A stretch of DNA of 60,781 nucleotides from the NCBI RefSeq assembly GCF_014650175.1, contig NZ_BMUL01000026.1:1-60781 (forward strand), written 5' to 3'. The notes under the pieces are model-generated. The model saw only the letters and a list, made by a program, of their open reading frames with translations, had not been told where the DNA came from and searched no databases. This stretch comes from Streptomyces termitum (lineage in GTDB: Bacteria > Actinomycetota > Actinomycetes > Streptomycetales > Streptomycetaceae). Made by a program: the position numbers and the translations under genes. This document shows positions 1 to 8,783 of the stretch, piece after piece; position 1 is the stretch's first letter, and each line of letters begins with the position of its first letter.

Positions 1-822
1 TACGCCGACGGTTCGGTGTCGCTCTTCACCTTCAAGTCCCGTGCCGACGGCGGTTTCTCGGATCCGGTGAAGTCGTGGACGACGGCGCCGGGCAACTGGT
101 GGCCGGAGAACGTGAAGCTGGCCTCGGGTGACTTTGACGGCAACGGGCGCGACGACGTGGCGGCGTTCTACGGCTACAGCGACGGCCGGGCGGCCCTCTA
201 CACCTTCAAGTCCACCGCCACCGGCGAGTTCGGCACCCCGCTGCGCTCGTGGAACGTCCCGGAGAACTACTGGTGGGGCAAGAACGTGAAGCTGGCCTCG
301 GGCGACTTCGACGGCGACGGCCGTGACGACGTGGCGGCGTTCTACGGCTACAGCGACGGCCGCGCCGCGCTCTACACCTTCAAGTCCCGCACCGACGGCG
401 GCTTCTCCGACCCGGTCCGCTCGTGGAACGTTCCCGAGAAGTACTGGTGGGGCGAGAACGTGAAGCTGACCGCCGGGGACTACGACGGCGACGGCCGGGC
501 GGACGTGGCCGCGATGTACGGCTACGAGGACGGCGGCGTCGCCCTCTTCACCTTCCTCACCGCCGCCGACGGCACGTTCTCCGACCCGGTGAAGTCGTGG
601 ACCACCGCGCCCGGCAACTGGTGGATCGAGAACGTCCAGATCGCCTCGGGCGACTACGACGGCAACGGCCGGTCCGACGTGGCCGCGTTCTACGGCTACA
701 GCGACGGACGGGCCGCCTTCTACACCTTCAAGCCGGACACGGCGGGAAGGTTCGGCACCCCGCTGCGCTCGTGGAACGTCCCCGCGGAGTACTGGTGGGG
801 CGACCACGTGAAGCTCGGCTGA
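1..822 (+). CDS. FG-GAP/VCBS repeat protein, C-terminal part (5' end outside window)
   Basis: The frame is open from the first base, so the gene begins upstream of the window. The visible part is one partial and four complete 58-residue repeats, each starting SGDFDGDGRDD or a close variant (the calcium-binding FG-GAP loop) and ending with a Trp-rich stretch such as NYWWG. These repeats form beta-propeller blades in secreted proteins. The last five repeats align without gaps to those of the next gene, so the two are tandem duplicates. By analogy the missing N-terminus may carry a signal peptide and a cell-wall-active domain, which cannot be seen here. A hairpin terminator follows at 839-867. 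Confidence 0.85.
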   Translation, partial: YADGSVSLFTFKSRADGGFSDPVKSWTTAPGNWWPENVKLASGDFDGNGRDDVAAFYGYSDGRAALYTFKSTATGEFGTPLRSWNVPENYWWGKNVKLASGDFDGDGRDDVAAFYGYSDGRAALYTFKSRTDGGFSDPVRSWNVPEKYWWGENVKLTAGDYDGDGRADVAAMYGYEDGGVALFTFLTAADGTFSDPVKSWTTAPGNWWIENVQIASGDYDGNGRSDVAAFYGYSDGRAAFYTFKPDTAGRFGTPLRSWNVPAEYWWGDHVKLG

Positions 823-838
823 CCCGCACACCGCACCA

Positions 839-867
839 GGGCGGCGGCACGGTCCGTGCCGCCGCCC
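839..867 (+). terminator. Intrinsic hairpin terminator
   Basis: Perfect 12-bp stem, arms 839-850 and 856-867, with a 5-nt loop (GGTCC), starting 17 nt after the stop of the first FG-GAP gene. There is no U tract, as is usual in Streptomyces. It also lies in the leader of the next gene, whose ATG is at 891, so attenuation of that gene is possible. Confidence 0.7.
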
Positions 868-890
868 TTCGTCACGAAACGAGACATTCC

Positions 891-2369
891 ATGGGACGCA
901 AGACCTTCCGTACGGGAGCCCGCGCCGCCCTCACGACGGCCCTGCTGCTGGGCGCGGCCGCCCTGACCCCGGCGCAGTCGGCCTCCGCCGCCTCGCTCGC
1001 CACCTGGGAGAAGGTCGCCCAGTGCGAGAGCGGCGGCAACTGGTCCATCGTCAGCTCGAACGGCCTCTACTACGGCGGCCTCCAGTTCTCCCTCAGCACC
1101 TGGCGGGCGTACGGCGGCAGCAACTACGCCACCTACCCGAACCTGGCCACCAAGAAGGAGCAGATCCTCATAGGCGAGAAGGTCCTGGCCGGTCAGGGCG
1201 AGGGTGCCTGGCCCGTCTGCGGGCCCCGCGCGGGCCTCGGCGGCGACAGGGCCGAGCCCTTCCCCGACGAGCCGACGGAACCCGTCGAGCCGGCCTGGCG
1301 CGACGACGCCGCCTCCCGGGTGAGCGCGGACTTCAACGGCGACGGCCGCGACGACAACGCCGCCTTCTACGGCTACGCCGACGGCTCGGTCGCCCTCTTC
1401 TCCTTCCTCGGCCGGAGCGACGGCGGCTTCGCCGACCCGGTCAAGTCGTGGAGCACGACCCCCGGGAACTGGACCCACCGCAGCATCAAGCCCGTGGCCG
1501 GCGACTTCAACGGCGACGGCCGGGCGGACCTGGCCGCGATGTACGACTACGCCGACGGCTCGGTGGCCCTGTTCACCTTCCTGGCCCGGCCCGACGGCGG
1601 CTTCGCCGCACCGGTGAAGTCGTGGACGACGGCGCCGGGCAACTGGTGGCCGGAGAACGTGAAGCTGGCCTCGGGCGACTTCGACGGCGACGGCCGTGAC
1701 GACGTGGCCGCGTTCTACGGCTACAGCGACGGCCGGGCGGCCCTCTACACCTTCAAGTCCACCGCCACCGGCGGATTCGGTACGCCGCTGCGCTCGTGGA
1801 ACGTCCCGGCGGACCACTGGTGGGGCGAGAACGTGAAGCTGGCCTCGGGCGACTTCGACGGCAACGGGCGCGACGACGTGGCCGCCTTCTACGGCTACAA
1901 CGACGGCCGCGCCGCCCTCTTCACCTTCAAGTCCCGCACCGACGGCGGCTTCTCCGACCCGGTGAAGTCCTGGAACGTCCCGGAGAAGTACTGGTGGGGC
2001 GAGAACGTGAAGCTGACCGCCGGGGACTACGACGGCGACGGCCGGGCGGACGTGGCCGCGATGTACGGCTACGAGGACGGCGGCGTCGCCCTCTTCACCT
2101 TCGCCACCCGCGCCGACGGCACCTTCGGGAGCCCGGTGAAGTCGTGGACCACCGCGCCCGGCAACTGGTGGATCGAGCACGTCCAGATCGCCTCGGGCGA
2201 CTACGACGGCAACGGCCGGTCCGACGTGGCCGCGTTCTACGGCTACAGCGACGGACGGGCCGCCTTCTACACCTTCAAGCCCAACGCCTCCGGCGAGTTC
2301 GGTACGCCGCTGCGCTCGTGGAACGTCCCGCAGAACTACTGGTGGGGCAGCGCCGTCACCCTCGCCTGA
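891..2369 (+). CDS. Secreted transglycosylase (Rpf-like) with six FG-GAP repeats
   Basis: 492 residues from ATG 891. Residues 1-34 are a signal peptide (Arg-rich n-region, Ala/Leu core, cleavage near SASA). Residues 35-112 form a transglycosylase-like Rpf domain: ATWEKVAQCESGGNW holds the catalytic Glu (about residue 46), and Cys45 and Cys110 probably form the disulfide known in Rpf domains. A short acidic/Pro linker leads to six 58-residue FG-GAP repeats with DxDGDGRxD metal loops. The likely role is cleaving peptidoglycan outside the cell, perhaps during spore germination or growth resumption, with the propeller serving as a binding module. Fusion of Rpf to FG-GAP is seen directly; function is inferred from the family. 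Confidence 0.88.
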   Translation: MGRKTFRTGARAALTTALLLGAAALTPAQSASAASLATWEKVAQCESGGNWSIVSSNGLYYGGLQFSLSTWRAYGGSNYATYPNLATKKEQILIGEKVLAGQGEGAWPVCGPRAGLGGDRAEPFPDEPTEPVEPAWRDDAASRVSADFNGDGRDDNAAFYGYADGSVALFSFLGRSDGGFADPVKSWSTTPGNWTHRSIKPVAGDFNGDGRADLAAMYDYADGSVALFTFLARPDGGFAAPVKSWTTAPGNWWPENVKLASGDFDGDGRDDVAAFYGYSDGRAALYTFKSTATGGFGTPLRSWNVPADHWWGENVKLASGDFDGNGRDDVAAFYGYNDGRAALFTFKSRTDGGFSDPVKSWNVPEKYWWGENVKLTAGDYDGDGRADVAAMYGYEDGGVALFTFATRADGTFGSPVKSWTTAPGNWWIEHVQIASGDYDGNGRSDVAAFYGYSDGRAAFYTFKPNASGEFGTPLRSWNVPQNYWWGSAVTLA

Positions 2370-2382
2370 CCCCGGGCGGGGC

Positions 2383-3744
2383 TCAGTGCCACGGCCCGGT
2401 CACGGCGAACGTGGTGCCCGGCGTGTAGCAGTTCACGTACATCGTGGAGCCGTCGGGGGAGAAGGTGACCCCGGCGAACTCCCCCCACTCGGGGGCGCCG
2501 GGCGCCCCGATGTCCTGGCGCCCGCGCGCGACCGGGTACACCTCGCCCTTCCGGGTCACCCCGAAGACGTGCTGCGCGCCCGCGCCGTCCTCGCAGACCA
2601 TCAGGCCGCCGGTGGGCGCGAGGCAGATGTTGTCGGGGCTCTCGCCGGGCAGCCGCACGTCGGTGTCGGGGCCGAAGACCACGGCGAGGGTGAGGCTCCG
2701 CTTCCGGGGGTCGTACGTCCACACCTGCCCGAAGTGGGTGGCGCCCGAGCCGTCGGACGCGCGGGCGAAGGAGGAGACGAAGTGGACGTTCCGGCCGCCC
2801 CAGTAGCAGCCCTCCAGCTTCTGCGCGTGGGTGATGCCGCGCCGCCCGAAGTCCTGGAGGCGGATCGGCGTCCCGGCCGCGCCCGGGTCCGGCACCGGCA
2901 CCCACTCGACGCGTTCGAGGACCGTCCCGGCCTCCTGGACCACCGACAGGTCGGGGACGCCCGGCACGCGCAGTGCCTCCAGGGCGCCGCCCGCGCGCAG
3001 GGAGCCGGTGCCGCCGCGCGGCCGCTCGGGCAGGAAGCGGTAGAAGAGGCCGAAGGGATGGTCGAAGGCGTCCTCCGTCTCGTAGACGATCCCGGTGGAC
3101 GGGTCGACGGCGACGGCCTCGTGCGCGAAGCGGCCGAGGGCGGTGAGCGGGACGGCCCCGGTGCGGCTCGGGTCGGCCGGGTCGACCTCGAAGACGAAGC
3201 CGTGGTCCTTCTCGTACCCCTTGGTTCCGGCCGTGTCCTCGGTCTCCTCGCAGGTCAGCCAGGTGCCCCAGGGGGTGGGCCCGCCCGCGCAGTTGACGGC
3301 GGTGCCGGCGATGCCGACGTGTTCGGCGTGCACGTCGCCGTCCGCGTCGAGGGCGAGGACGGTGCAGCCGCCCTTGCCGCCCCGGTCGTAGACGAGGCCG
3401 GGGACCTGGGGGACGGGGTGGCGGGCCTCGGGGCGGTTCTCGTGGTTGCGGACGAGCCGCACCCCGCCGTCCCGGCCCGCGAAGGCGGCCATGCCGTCGC
3501 AGTGGCTGGGCACGGGCCCCTCGCCGGAGCGCAGCGGATCGCCCTCGCGGGAGAGGACCCGGTAGGAGAACCCGGCGGGGAGGTCGAGCAGACCGGCCGG
3601 GTCGGGCAGCAGCGGGCCGTAGCGGCCGCGCGGCACGGCGGCGGCGGGGCCGCCGGTGAAGAGTTCGGCCAGGGCGCCGGTGAAGGCGATCCCGACGGCG
3701 GACGCACCGCCGCGGGCCAGGAGCTGACGTCGTGTCACGGACAT
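2383..3744 (-). CDS. PhoX-type alkaline phosphatase (DUF839), Tat-exported
   Basis: 453 residues. The N-terminus MSVTRRQLLARGG is a twin-arginine signal followed by a hydrophobic stretch ending near PAAAV. The body has PhoX/DUF839 features: DLPAGFSYRVLSREG, a CDGMAAF segment, VRNHE, CEETED (metal-ligand acidic cluster) and FSPDGSTMYVNCYTPG near the C-terminus. PhoX enzymes are calcium/iron phosphomonoesterases that work outside the membrane during phosphate scarcity. ATG 3744 has a GGGAAGG ribosome-binding site about 8 nt upstream. The gene converges on the FG-GAP protein, with 13 bp between the stops. Substrate and phosphate regulation cannot be judged; no clear PHO box was identified. Confidence 0.8.
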   Translation of the reverse strand: MSVTRRQLLARGGASAVGIAFTGALAELFTGGPAAAVPRGRYGPLLPDPAGLLDLPAGFSYRVLSREGDPLRSGEGPVPSHCDGMAAFAGRDGGVRLVRNHENRPEARHPVPQVPGLVYDRGGKGGCTVLALDADGDVHAEHVGIAGTAVNCAGGPTPWGTWLTCEETEDTAGTKGYEKDHGFVFEVDPADPSRTGAVPLTALGRFAHEAVAVDPSTGIVYETEDAFDHPFGLFYRFLPERPRGGTGSLRAGGALEALRVPGVPDLSVVQEAGTVLERVEWVPVPDPGAAGTPIRLQDFGRRGITHAQKLEGCYWGGRNVHFVSSFARASDGSGATHFGQVWTYDPRKRSLTLAVVFGPDTDVRLPGESPDNICLAPTGGLMVCEDGAGAQHVFGVTRKGEVYPVARGRQDIGAPGAPEWGEFAGVTFSPDGSTMYVNCYTPGTTFAVTGPWH

Positions 3745-3850
3745 GGGACGGCCTTCCCGCCGGGGACAGGGGTGGACCCGCTGTACGTACCACGCGCCGG
3801 GGCGCCTGATGCGCGGGGCGGGTCCGCCCCTCCTCGAACGGCGTAAAGCC

Positions 3851-3869
3851 GCCGGGCCGCCGGCCCGGC
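3851..3869 (-). terminator. GC-rich hairpin downstream of osmC-like gene
   Basis: Arms 3851-3858 and 3862-3869 (GCCGGGCC / GGCCCGGC) pair perfectly around a 3-nt loop, 7 nt past the stop of the leftward OsmC gene. The loop is tight, so the innermost pairs may open. Confidence 0.5.
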
Positions 3870-3876
3870 CGGGGCG

Positions 3877-4302
3877 TCAGGCCAGTTCGGCCGTCAGGGT
3901 GATCGTGGTGCCCGCGAGCGCCTGGCTGACCGGGCAGTTCTTCTTGGCGCCCTCGGCGGCCTCCTGGAACTGGCCGGCGTCCAGGCCCGGCACCTCGCCG
4001 CGCACGGTGAGGTGGATGCCGGTGATGCCCTCGCCCGGCTGGAAGGTGACGTCGGCCTTGGTCTCCAGGCGGGTGGGCGGGGTGCCCGCGCCGGCCAGGC
4101 CGTGCGACAGGGCCATCGAGAAGCAGGCGGAGTGCGCGGCGGCGATGAGCTCCTCGGGGCTGGTCTTCCCGTTCGGCTCCTCGGAGCGGGCCGGCCACGA
4201 GACGTCGTACGAGCCGAGGCCGGAGGAGTCGAGGCTGACGACTCCGGAACCCTTGAGGAGGTCGCCCTCCCAGACGGTGTGGGCGTGACGGACGGTGGCC
4301 AT
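3877..4302 (-). CDS. OsmC family peroxiredoxin
   Basis: 141 residues. OsmC proteins reduce organic hydroperoxides with two cysteines, and both are present: one in AAHSACFSMALS, the other in KKNCPVSQAL. The start is set by the ribosome-binding site AAAGGGAG, 6 nt before ATG 4302; the reading frame stays open further upstream without another good site. A single gene flanked by short gaps, in the same direction as the ZapE-like gene upstream (68 bp). The family is usually induced by stress; three short direct repeats lie just upstream. Confidence 0.88.
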   Translation of the reverse strand: MATVRHAHTVWEGDLLKGSGVVSLDSSGLGSYDVSWPARSEEPNGKTSPEELIAAAHSACFSMALSHGLAGAGTPPTRLETKADVTFQPGEGITGIHLTVRGEVPGLDAGQFQEAAEGAKKNCPVSQALAGTTITLTAELA

Positions 4303-4316
4303 GATGGCTCCCTTTC

Positions 4317-4365
4317 GGTGGGGTACGGCCCCGGTGGGGTACGGCTCCCCGCCGGGGGGTACGGC
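4317..4365. repeat. Three short direct repeats upstream of osmC-like gene
   Basis: GGTGGGGTACGGC occurs at 4317-4329 and 4333-4345, and GGGGGGTACGGC at 4354-4365. They fill most of the 68-bp gap between the ZapE-like and OsmC genes and may be repeated operator half-sites or slippage products. Confidence 0.5.
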
Positions 4366-4370
4366 CCAAC

Positions 4371-5450
4371 CTACTGGGCCACGAGCCCCTTTGCGTCCCG
4401 CGCCAGGGCGGTGAGCCGGGAGATGGCGCGGAAGTACTTCTTGCGGTATCCGCCGTTCAGCATCTCGTCGCCGAACAGCCGGTCGAAGGGGAGCCCGGAG
4501 GCGAGGACGGGTATCTCGCGGTCGTACAGCCGGTCGGCGAGGACGACGAGCCGCAGCGCGGTCGACTGGTCCGGGACCGGGCCCACGTCGGTGAGGCAGA
4601 CGGCGGACAGGTCGTCGGTGAGGGCGCCGTACCGGCTCGGGTGGACCTTGGCCAGGTGTTCGAGCAGGTGCGGGAAGTCGTCCAGGGAGGCGCCGGGGGT
4701 GGCGTAGGCGGTGGAGGTGACGACCTGCTCGGAGTACGGGGCGGGGGCCTGGGGCAGACCCCGGTGGCGGTAGTCCTCGCCGTCGATCCGCAGCGGCCGG
4801 AAGTGCGCGGAGAGGCCCTGGATCTCGCGGAGGAAGTCGGCGGCGGCGAAGCGGCCCTCGCCGAGCTTGCCGGGGAGCGTGTTGGAGGTGGCGGCGAGCG
4901 CCACGCCCGACTCGACCAGCTTGCCGAGCAGGCTGGAGACGAGGACGGTGTCGCCCGGGTCGTCCAGTTCGAATTCGTCGATGCACAGGAGGCGGTGCCC
5001 GCCGAGGGTCCGGACGGTCTGCTGGAAGCCGAGCGCGCCGACCAGGTTCGTCAGCTCCACGAAGGTGCCGAACGCCTTGAGCGCGGGCTCGGCGGGGGTG
5101 GCGTGCCACAGGGAGGCGAGCAGGTGGGTCTTGCCGACGCCGTACCCGCCGTCCAGGTAGACGCCGCGCGGCCCGGTGGGGGCGGCGGGCTTCCGGGCGA
5201 ACCAGCGGCGCTTGCCCGCACCGCTGGCGTGCGCCCCGCCGAGGGACTCGGCGAAGCCGGAGAGGACCTTGACGGCCTCGCTCTGGCTGGGCTGGTTCGG
5301 GTCCGGTAGGTACGTGTCGAAGCGCACCGAGTCGAAGCGCGGCGGCGGGACCATCTCGGCGACCAGACGGTCGGCGGGGACACGGGGCTCACGCTCGCAG
5401 AGCGAGGCCGGGGCCGCGGCGGCGGCTTCATTCAGGGTACGGGTCGACAC
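4371..5450 (-). CDS. zapE: Cell division protein ZapE / AFG1-like ATPase
   Basis: 359 residues from a GTG at 5450, which has GTGGAG correctly spaced upstream; the reading frame runs open far beyond but the homologous protein starts here. A Walker A motif (DGGYGVGKTHLL) and a Walker B motif (LLCIDEFELDD) identify an AFG1/ZapE P-loop ATPase. Typical family segments include SNTLPGKLGEGRF and the C-terminal FDRLFGDEMLNGGYRKKYFRAISR. In proteobacteria ZapE binds FtsZ at the constricting ring; the role in Streptomyces is not established. Divergent from the RibD-C reductase gene with only 36 bp between starts, so the promoters overlap. Confidence 0.85.
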   Translation of the reverse strand: MSTRTLNEAAAAAPASLCEREPRVPADRLVAEMVPPPRFDSVRFDTYLPDPNQPSQSEAVKVLSGFAESLGGAHASGAGKRRWFARKPAAPTGPRGVYLDGGYGVGKTHLLASLWHATPAEPALKAFGTFVELTNLVGALGFQQTVRTLGGHRLLCIDEFELDDPGDTVLVSSLLGKLVESGVALAATSNTLPGKLGEGRFAAADFLREIQGLSAHFRPLRIDGEDYRHRGLPQAPAPYSEQVVTSTAYATPGASLDDFPHLLEHLAKVHPSRYGALTDDLSAVCLTDVGPVPDQSTALRLVVLADRLYDREIPVLASGLPFDRLFGDEMLNGGYRKKYFRAISRLTALARDAKGLVAQ

Positions 5451-5486
5451 AGTTCTCCACTGTATGCGCCATGTCAGACTGCGGGG

Positions 5487-6266
5487 ATGCGACGCCTCTT
5501 CCCTGTGACGGACATGACAGCTTCCACCGCCTCTGACCAGGGGGCCGACCGGGAATGGTCCCTCCTGGAGCTGGCCGACGCCTATGCGTACCCGGAGGGG
5601 GAGGAGCTCTGGCTGCGGGCCAACATGGTCTCCTCGCTGGACGGCGCGGGCCAGCACGAGGGGCGCTCCCAGCCGCTCTCCTCCGACGCCGACATGCGGA
5701 TCTTCGGCACCCTGCGGGGGCTCGCGGACGTGGTCGTGGTCGGCGCGGAGACGGTGCGCCGGGAGGGGTACCGGCCGGCCCGCGCCCGGGAGGCGTTCGC
5801 GGCCCGCCGGGCCGCCGCCGGGCAGGGCCCGGCACCGGCCGTCGCGGTCGTGACGGCCTCCCTCGGCCTGGACCTCTCGGCGCCGCTGTTCACCGAGCCG
5901 CTGGTGCCGACCCTGGTGCTGACCGGGGCCGGGGCGCCGTCCGACCGGGTGGCGGCGGCCCGGGCGGCGGGCGTCGAGGTGCTGTTCGCGGGGGAGGGCG
6001 CGGCGGTGGACCCGGCGCGGGCGGCGGCGCTGCTCGCGGAGCGGGGGCTGCGCCGCCAGCTCACCGAGGGCGGGCCCCGGCTGCTCGGCCAGTTCACGGC
6101 GGCGGGGGTGCTCGACGAGCTGTGTCTGACGCTCTCCCCGACGATGACGGCGGGCGACGCCCAGCGGATCGCGCACGGCCCCTCCGTCGAGGTTCCGACA
6201 CGCTTTGGGCTGGCTTCTCTGCTGGAGCAGGACGGCTTCCTCTTCAGCCGCTACCGTCGGATCTGA
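5487..6266 (+). CDS. Pyrimidine reductase family protein (RibD C-terminal / DHFR-like fold)
   Basis: 259 residues. A RibD_C NADPH-dependent reductase fold is indicated by LRANMVSSLDGAGQ, DMRIFGTLRGLADVVVVGAETVR, the central LTEGGPRLLGQF motif and a C-terminal segment LEQDGFLFSRYRR. RibD_C enzymes reduce the ribosyl chain of a pyrimidine intermediate in riboflavin synthesis, but stand-alone actinobacterial copies away from rib genes have undefined substrates. No deaminase domain is attached. ATG 5487 lies 6 nt after a CAGACT hexamer, so transcription may begin at or near the start codon. Confidence 0.8.
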   Translation: MRRLFPVTDMTASTASDQGADREWSLLELADAYAYPEGEELWLRANMVSSLDGAGQHEGRSQPLSSDADMRIFGTLRGLADVVVVGAETVRREGYRPARAREAFAARRAAAGQGPAPAVAVVTASLGLDLSAPLFTEPLVPTLVLTGAGAPSDRVAAARAAGVEVLFAGEGAAVDPARAAALLAERGLRRQLTEGGPRLLGQFTAAGVLDELCLTLSPTMTAGDAQRIAHGPSVEVPTRFGLASLLEQDGFLFSRYRRI

Positions 6267-6271
6267 CAATC

Positions 6272-6292
6272 AGCGGAATTTGCCGTTCCGCT
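6272..6292 (+). terminator. Short hairpin after reductase gene
   Basis: Arms 6272-6278 and 6286-6292 (AGCGGAA / TTCCGCT), 7-nt loop, beginning 6 nt past the stop at 6266. A weak terminator candidate, or an operator for the next gene. Confidence 0.4.
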
Positions 6293-6372
6293 TAGCTGCG
6301 GCTGGGCACAATCACAGTCGCAGTCCCCGTGGGGACACGGGGAAGGATGGTTTCCGCAGAAGGGCTCCTGAG

Positions 6373-6843
6373 GTGTTCACAAGCGTTCTGATGATCGAGA
6401 AGCCCCTGACGTCCGTGGACGTGGAATTCGTCACCACCCTGCACGGCGACGAGGGCGTGTCCTTCATCGTGCTGATGCAGCCGCGCGGTGATCAGGCCGA
6501 TGTGCTGCTGCGCGCCATCGACGACGTGGCCATGGGGGAACTCAAGGAGGCGGCCCGCGAGGGCGACGAACCGGAGGGGAAGGAGGCCCTCGGCCCGGCC
6601 GGACTGGCCCTCGAACACTCCCTCCGGGCACTGAGAGAGGCGGGCTGCGAAGCGGTCGGACAAGTGGTCGAGGAGCACCCCCTCGACAAGATGAGGTCCG
6701 TCGTCGAGGAGTCCGAGGCGGACGAGGTCATCGTCCTCACCGCCCCGCACTACGTCGAGGAGTTCTTCCACCGCGACTGGGCCTCCCGGGCCCGCCACAA
6801 GGTCGGCGTCCCCGTCCTGAAGCTCTTCGCGCACAGCGAGTAG
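6373..6843 (+). CDS. Conserved actinobacterial alpha/beta protein of unknown function
   Basis: 156 residues from GTG 6373, preceded by AGAAGGG; ATG 6391 is an alternative but has no ribosome-binding site. The pattern resembles a universal-stress-like alpha/beta fold: a first strand (VDVEFVTTLHG), a middle acidic helix, then a strand EVIVLTAPHYVEEFF and a final strand VPVLKLFAHSE. Homologues are sometimes labelled indole-3-glycerol phosphate synthase, which this sequence does not support because no TrpC motifs are visible. It sits alone upstream of murC. No catalytic residues can be assigned. Confidence 0.7.
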   Translation: MFTSVLMIEKPLTSVDVEFVTTLHGDEGVSFIVLMQPRGDQADVLLRAIDDVAMGELKEAAREGDEPEGKEALGPAGLALEHSLRALREAGCEAVGQVVEEHPLDKMRSVVEESEADEVIVLTAPHYVEEFFHRDWASRARHKVGVPVLKLFAHSE

Positions 6844-6950
6844 CCGCACCGCCCCCCGGGGGACACGGCCCGCCCGTGCCCCCGGGGGCCCCGCGCGCAG
6901 CCACTACCCTGGGACCGTCACGTCGTACGCACACCCGGGGAGAGAACCGC

Positions 6951-8342
6951 ATGGCACCCGCCATCCCTGCCGCCATGGAACGGCCGCACTTCATCGGCAT
7001 CGGCGGTGCCGGAATGTCGGGCATCGCGAAGATCCTCGCCCAGCGCGGCGCCAAGGTGGCGGGCAGCGACGCCAAGGACTCCCCGACCGCCGAGGCGCTG
7101 CGCGCCCACGGCGTCACCGTCCACCTCGGCCACGCCGCCGAGCACCTCGCCGACGACGCCTCCGCCGTCGTCGTCTCCAGCGCCATCCGCGCCGACAACC
7201 CCGAGCTGGCCCGCGCCGCCGAGCTGGGCATCCCCGTCGTGCACCGCTCCGACGCGCTCGCCTCCCTCATGGACGGCCTGGCGTCGATCGCCGTCGCCGG
7301 CACCCACGGCAAGACGACGACCACCTCGATGCTGGCCGTCGCCCTCACCGAGCTGGGCCTCGACCCGTCCTACGCGATCGGCGGCGACCTCGCGGGCCCC
7401 GGCACCAACGCCCGGCACGGCGACGGCCAGGTCTTCGTCGCCGAGGCCGACGAGAGCGACCGCAGCTTCCAGAAGTACGACCCCCAGGTCGCGATCGTCC
7501 TCAACGTCGAGCTCGACCACCACGCCAACTACGCCTCCATGGACGAGATCTACGAGTCCTTCGAGAAGTTCGCCGCGAAGATCCGCCCCGGCGGCGCCCT
7601 CGTCGTCGGCGAGCACCCCGGCGCCCGCGAGCTCGCCGCCCGGGTCTCCGGGAGCAGGGACCTGATGATCACCACGGTCGGCGAGGCCGAGACCTCCGAC
7701 GTGTGGATCCGCCGCATCACGCCCAAGGGCATGACCAGCGAGGTCTGCGTGGTGATGGACGGCGTCGAGCACGTCTTCACCGTCTCCGTCCCCGGCCGCC
7801 ACTACGCGCACAACGCCGCCGCCGCGCTCGCCGCCGGCGCCCACGCGGGCCTCGACCCGGCCGCCCTCGCCCAGGCCCTCACCGCCTACACCGGCGTCGG
7901 CCGCCGCCTCCAGCCCAAGGGCGAGGCCGGGGGCGTCCGGGTCATCGACTCGTACGCGCACCACCCCACCGAGATGACCGCCGACCTGGAGGCCATGCGC
8001 GGCGCCGTCGGCGACGCCCGCCTCCTCGTCGTCTTCCAGCCGCACCTCTTCTCCCGCACCCAGGAGCTGGGCAAGGAGATGGGCGACGCCCTCGCCCTCG
8101 CGGACGCCTCCGTCGTCCTCGACATCTACCCGGCCCGCGAGGACCCGATCCCCGGCGTCACCAGCGAGCTGATCCTCGACGCGGCGCGCGCCGCGGGCGC
8201 CGACGCGACCCCCGTCCACGACAAGGACGCCGTCGCCGGAGTGATCGCGGGAATGGTCCGCCCCGGCGACTTCGTTCTGACCATGGGCGCGGGCGACGTC
8301 ACGGACCTCGGTCCGCGGATCCTCGCCCGCCTGACCGACTGA
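6951..8342 (+). CDS. murC: UDP-N-acetylmuramate--L-alanine ligase
   Basis: 463 residues, the usual size for MurC. The enzyme adds L-alanine to UDP-MurNAc with ATP, the first peptide step of peptidoglycan synthesis in the cytoplasm. Seen: N-terminal HFIGIGGAGMSGIAKIL nucleotide-binding loop, the ATP loop VAGTHGKTTTTSML, EADESDRSF, the central NVELDHHANY and the C-terminal YAHHPTEM and FQPHLFSRTQ segments. ATG 6951 follows GGGGAGAG. A TACCCT hexamer at 6904-6909 is a plausible -10 box. It lies outside the dcw cluster, as is normal in streptomycetes, and probably forms an operon with msrB (16-bp gap). Confidence 0.96.
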   Translation: MAPAIPAAMERPHFIGIGGAGMSGIAKILAQRGAKVAGSDAKDSPTAEALRAHGVTVHLGHAAEHLADDASAVVVSSAIRADNPELARAAELGIPVVHRSDALASLMDGLASIAVAGTHGKTTTTSMLAVALTELGLDPSYAIGGDLAGPGTNARHGDGQVFVAEADESDRSFQKYDPQVAIVLNVELDHHANYASMDEIYESFEKFAAKIRPGGALVVGEHPGARELAARVSGSRDLMITTVGEAETSDVWIRRITPKGMTSEVCVVMDGVEHVFTVSVPGRHYAHNAAAALAAGAHAGLDPAALAQALTAYTGVGRRLQPKGEAGGVRVIDSYAHHPTEMTADLEAMRGAVGDARLLVVFQPHLFSRTQELGKEMGDALALADASVVLDIYPAREDPIPGVTSELILDAARAAGADATPVHDKDAVAGVIAGMVRPGDFVLTMGAGDVTDLGPRILARLTD

Positions 8343-8358
8343 GGGAGTGGAGCGAACG

Positions 8359-8766
8359 ATGGCGTACGAGGTCGAGAAGCCCGACGAGGAGTGGCAGGCC
8401 CAGCTGACCCCGTCGGAGTACCAGGTGCTCCGGCTGGCCGGGACCGAGCCCGCCTTCCGGGGCGAGTACACCGACACGAAGACGAAGGGCGTCTACTCCT
8501 GCCGCGCCTGCGGGGCGGACCTCTTCACCTCGAACGAGAAGTTCGAGTCCCACTGCGGTTGGCCGTCCTTCTACGACCCGAAGGACAGCGAGGCCGTCGA
8601 GCTGGTCGCGGACACCTCCCACGGCATGGTCCGCACCGAGGTCCGCTGCGCCCGCTGCGGCTCGCACCTGGGCCACGTCTTCGAGGGCGAGGGCTACCCC
8701 ACGCCGACGGACCAGCGGTACTGCATCAACTCCCTCTCGCTGCGGCTGGAGCCGTCGGAGGACTGA
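8359..8766 (+). CDS. msrB: Peptide-methionine (R)-S-oxide reductase
   Basis: 135 residues. Reduces methionine-R-sulfoxide in proteins. Zinc-binding CxxC pairs are visible (SCRACG and RCARCG), along with HCGWPSFYDP and the catalytic cysteine in QRYCINSLSL. ATG 8359 is chosen because GTGGAG lies 6 nt upstream; an in-frame ATG at 8347 has no site. Downstream of murC by 16 bp, so probably co-transcribed. Convergent with the GNAT gene at 8784. Confidence 0.95.
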   Translation: MAYEVEKPDEEWQAQLTPSEYQVLRLAGTEPAFRGEYTDTKTKGVYSCRACGADLFTSNEKFESHCGWPSFYDPKDSEAVELVADTSHGMVRTEVRCARCGSHLGHVFEGEGYPTPTDQRYCINSLSLRLEPSED

Positions 8767-8783
8767 CGGGACGGGGGCCCGCC

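Noticed and set aside
1..2369. Regular repeats considered as a CRISPR array or satellite
   Set aside because: The 174-bp period is a whole number of codons and codes FG-GAP blades; there are no spacers of unique sequence.
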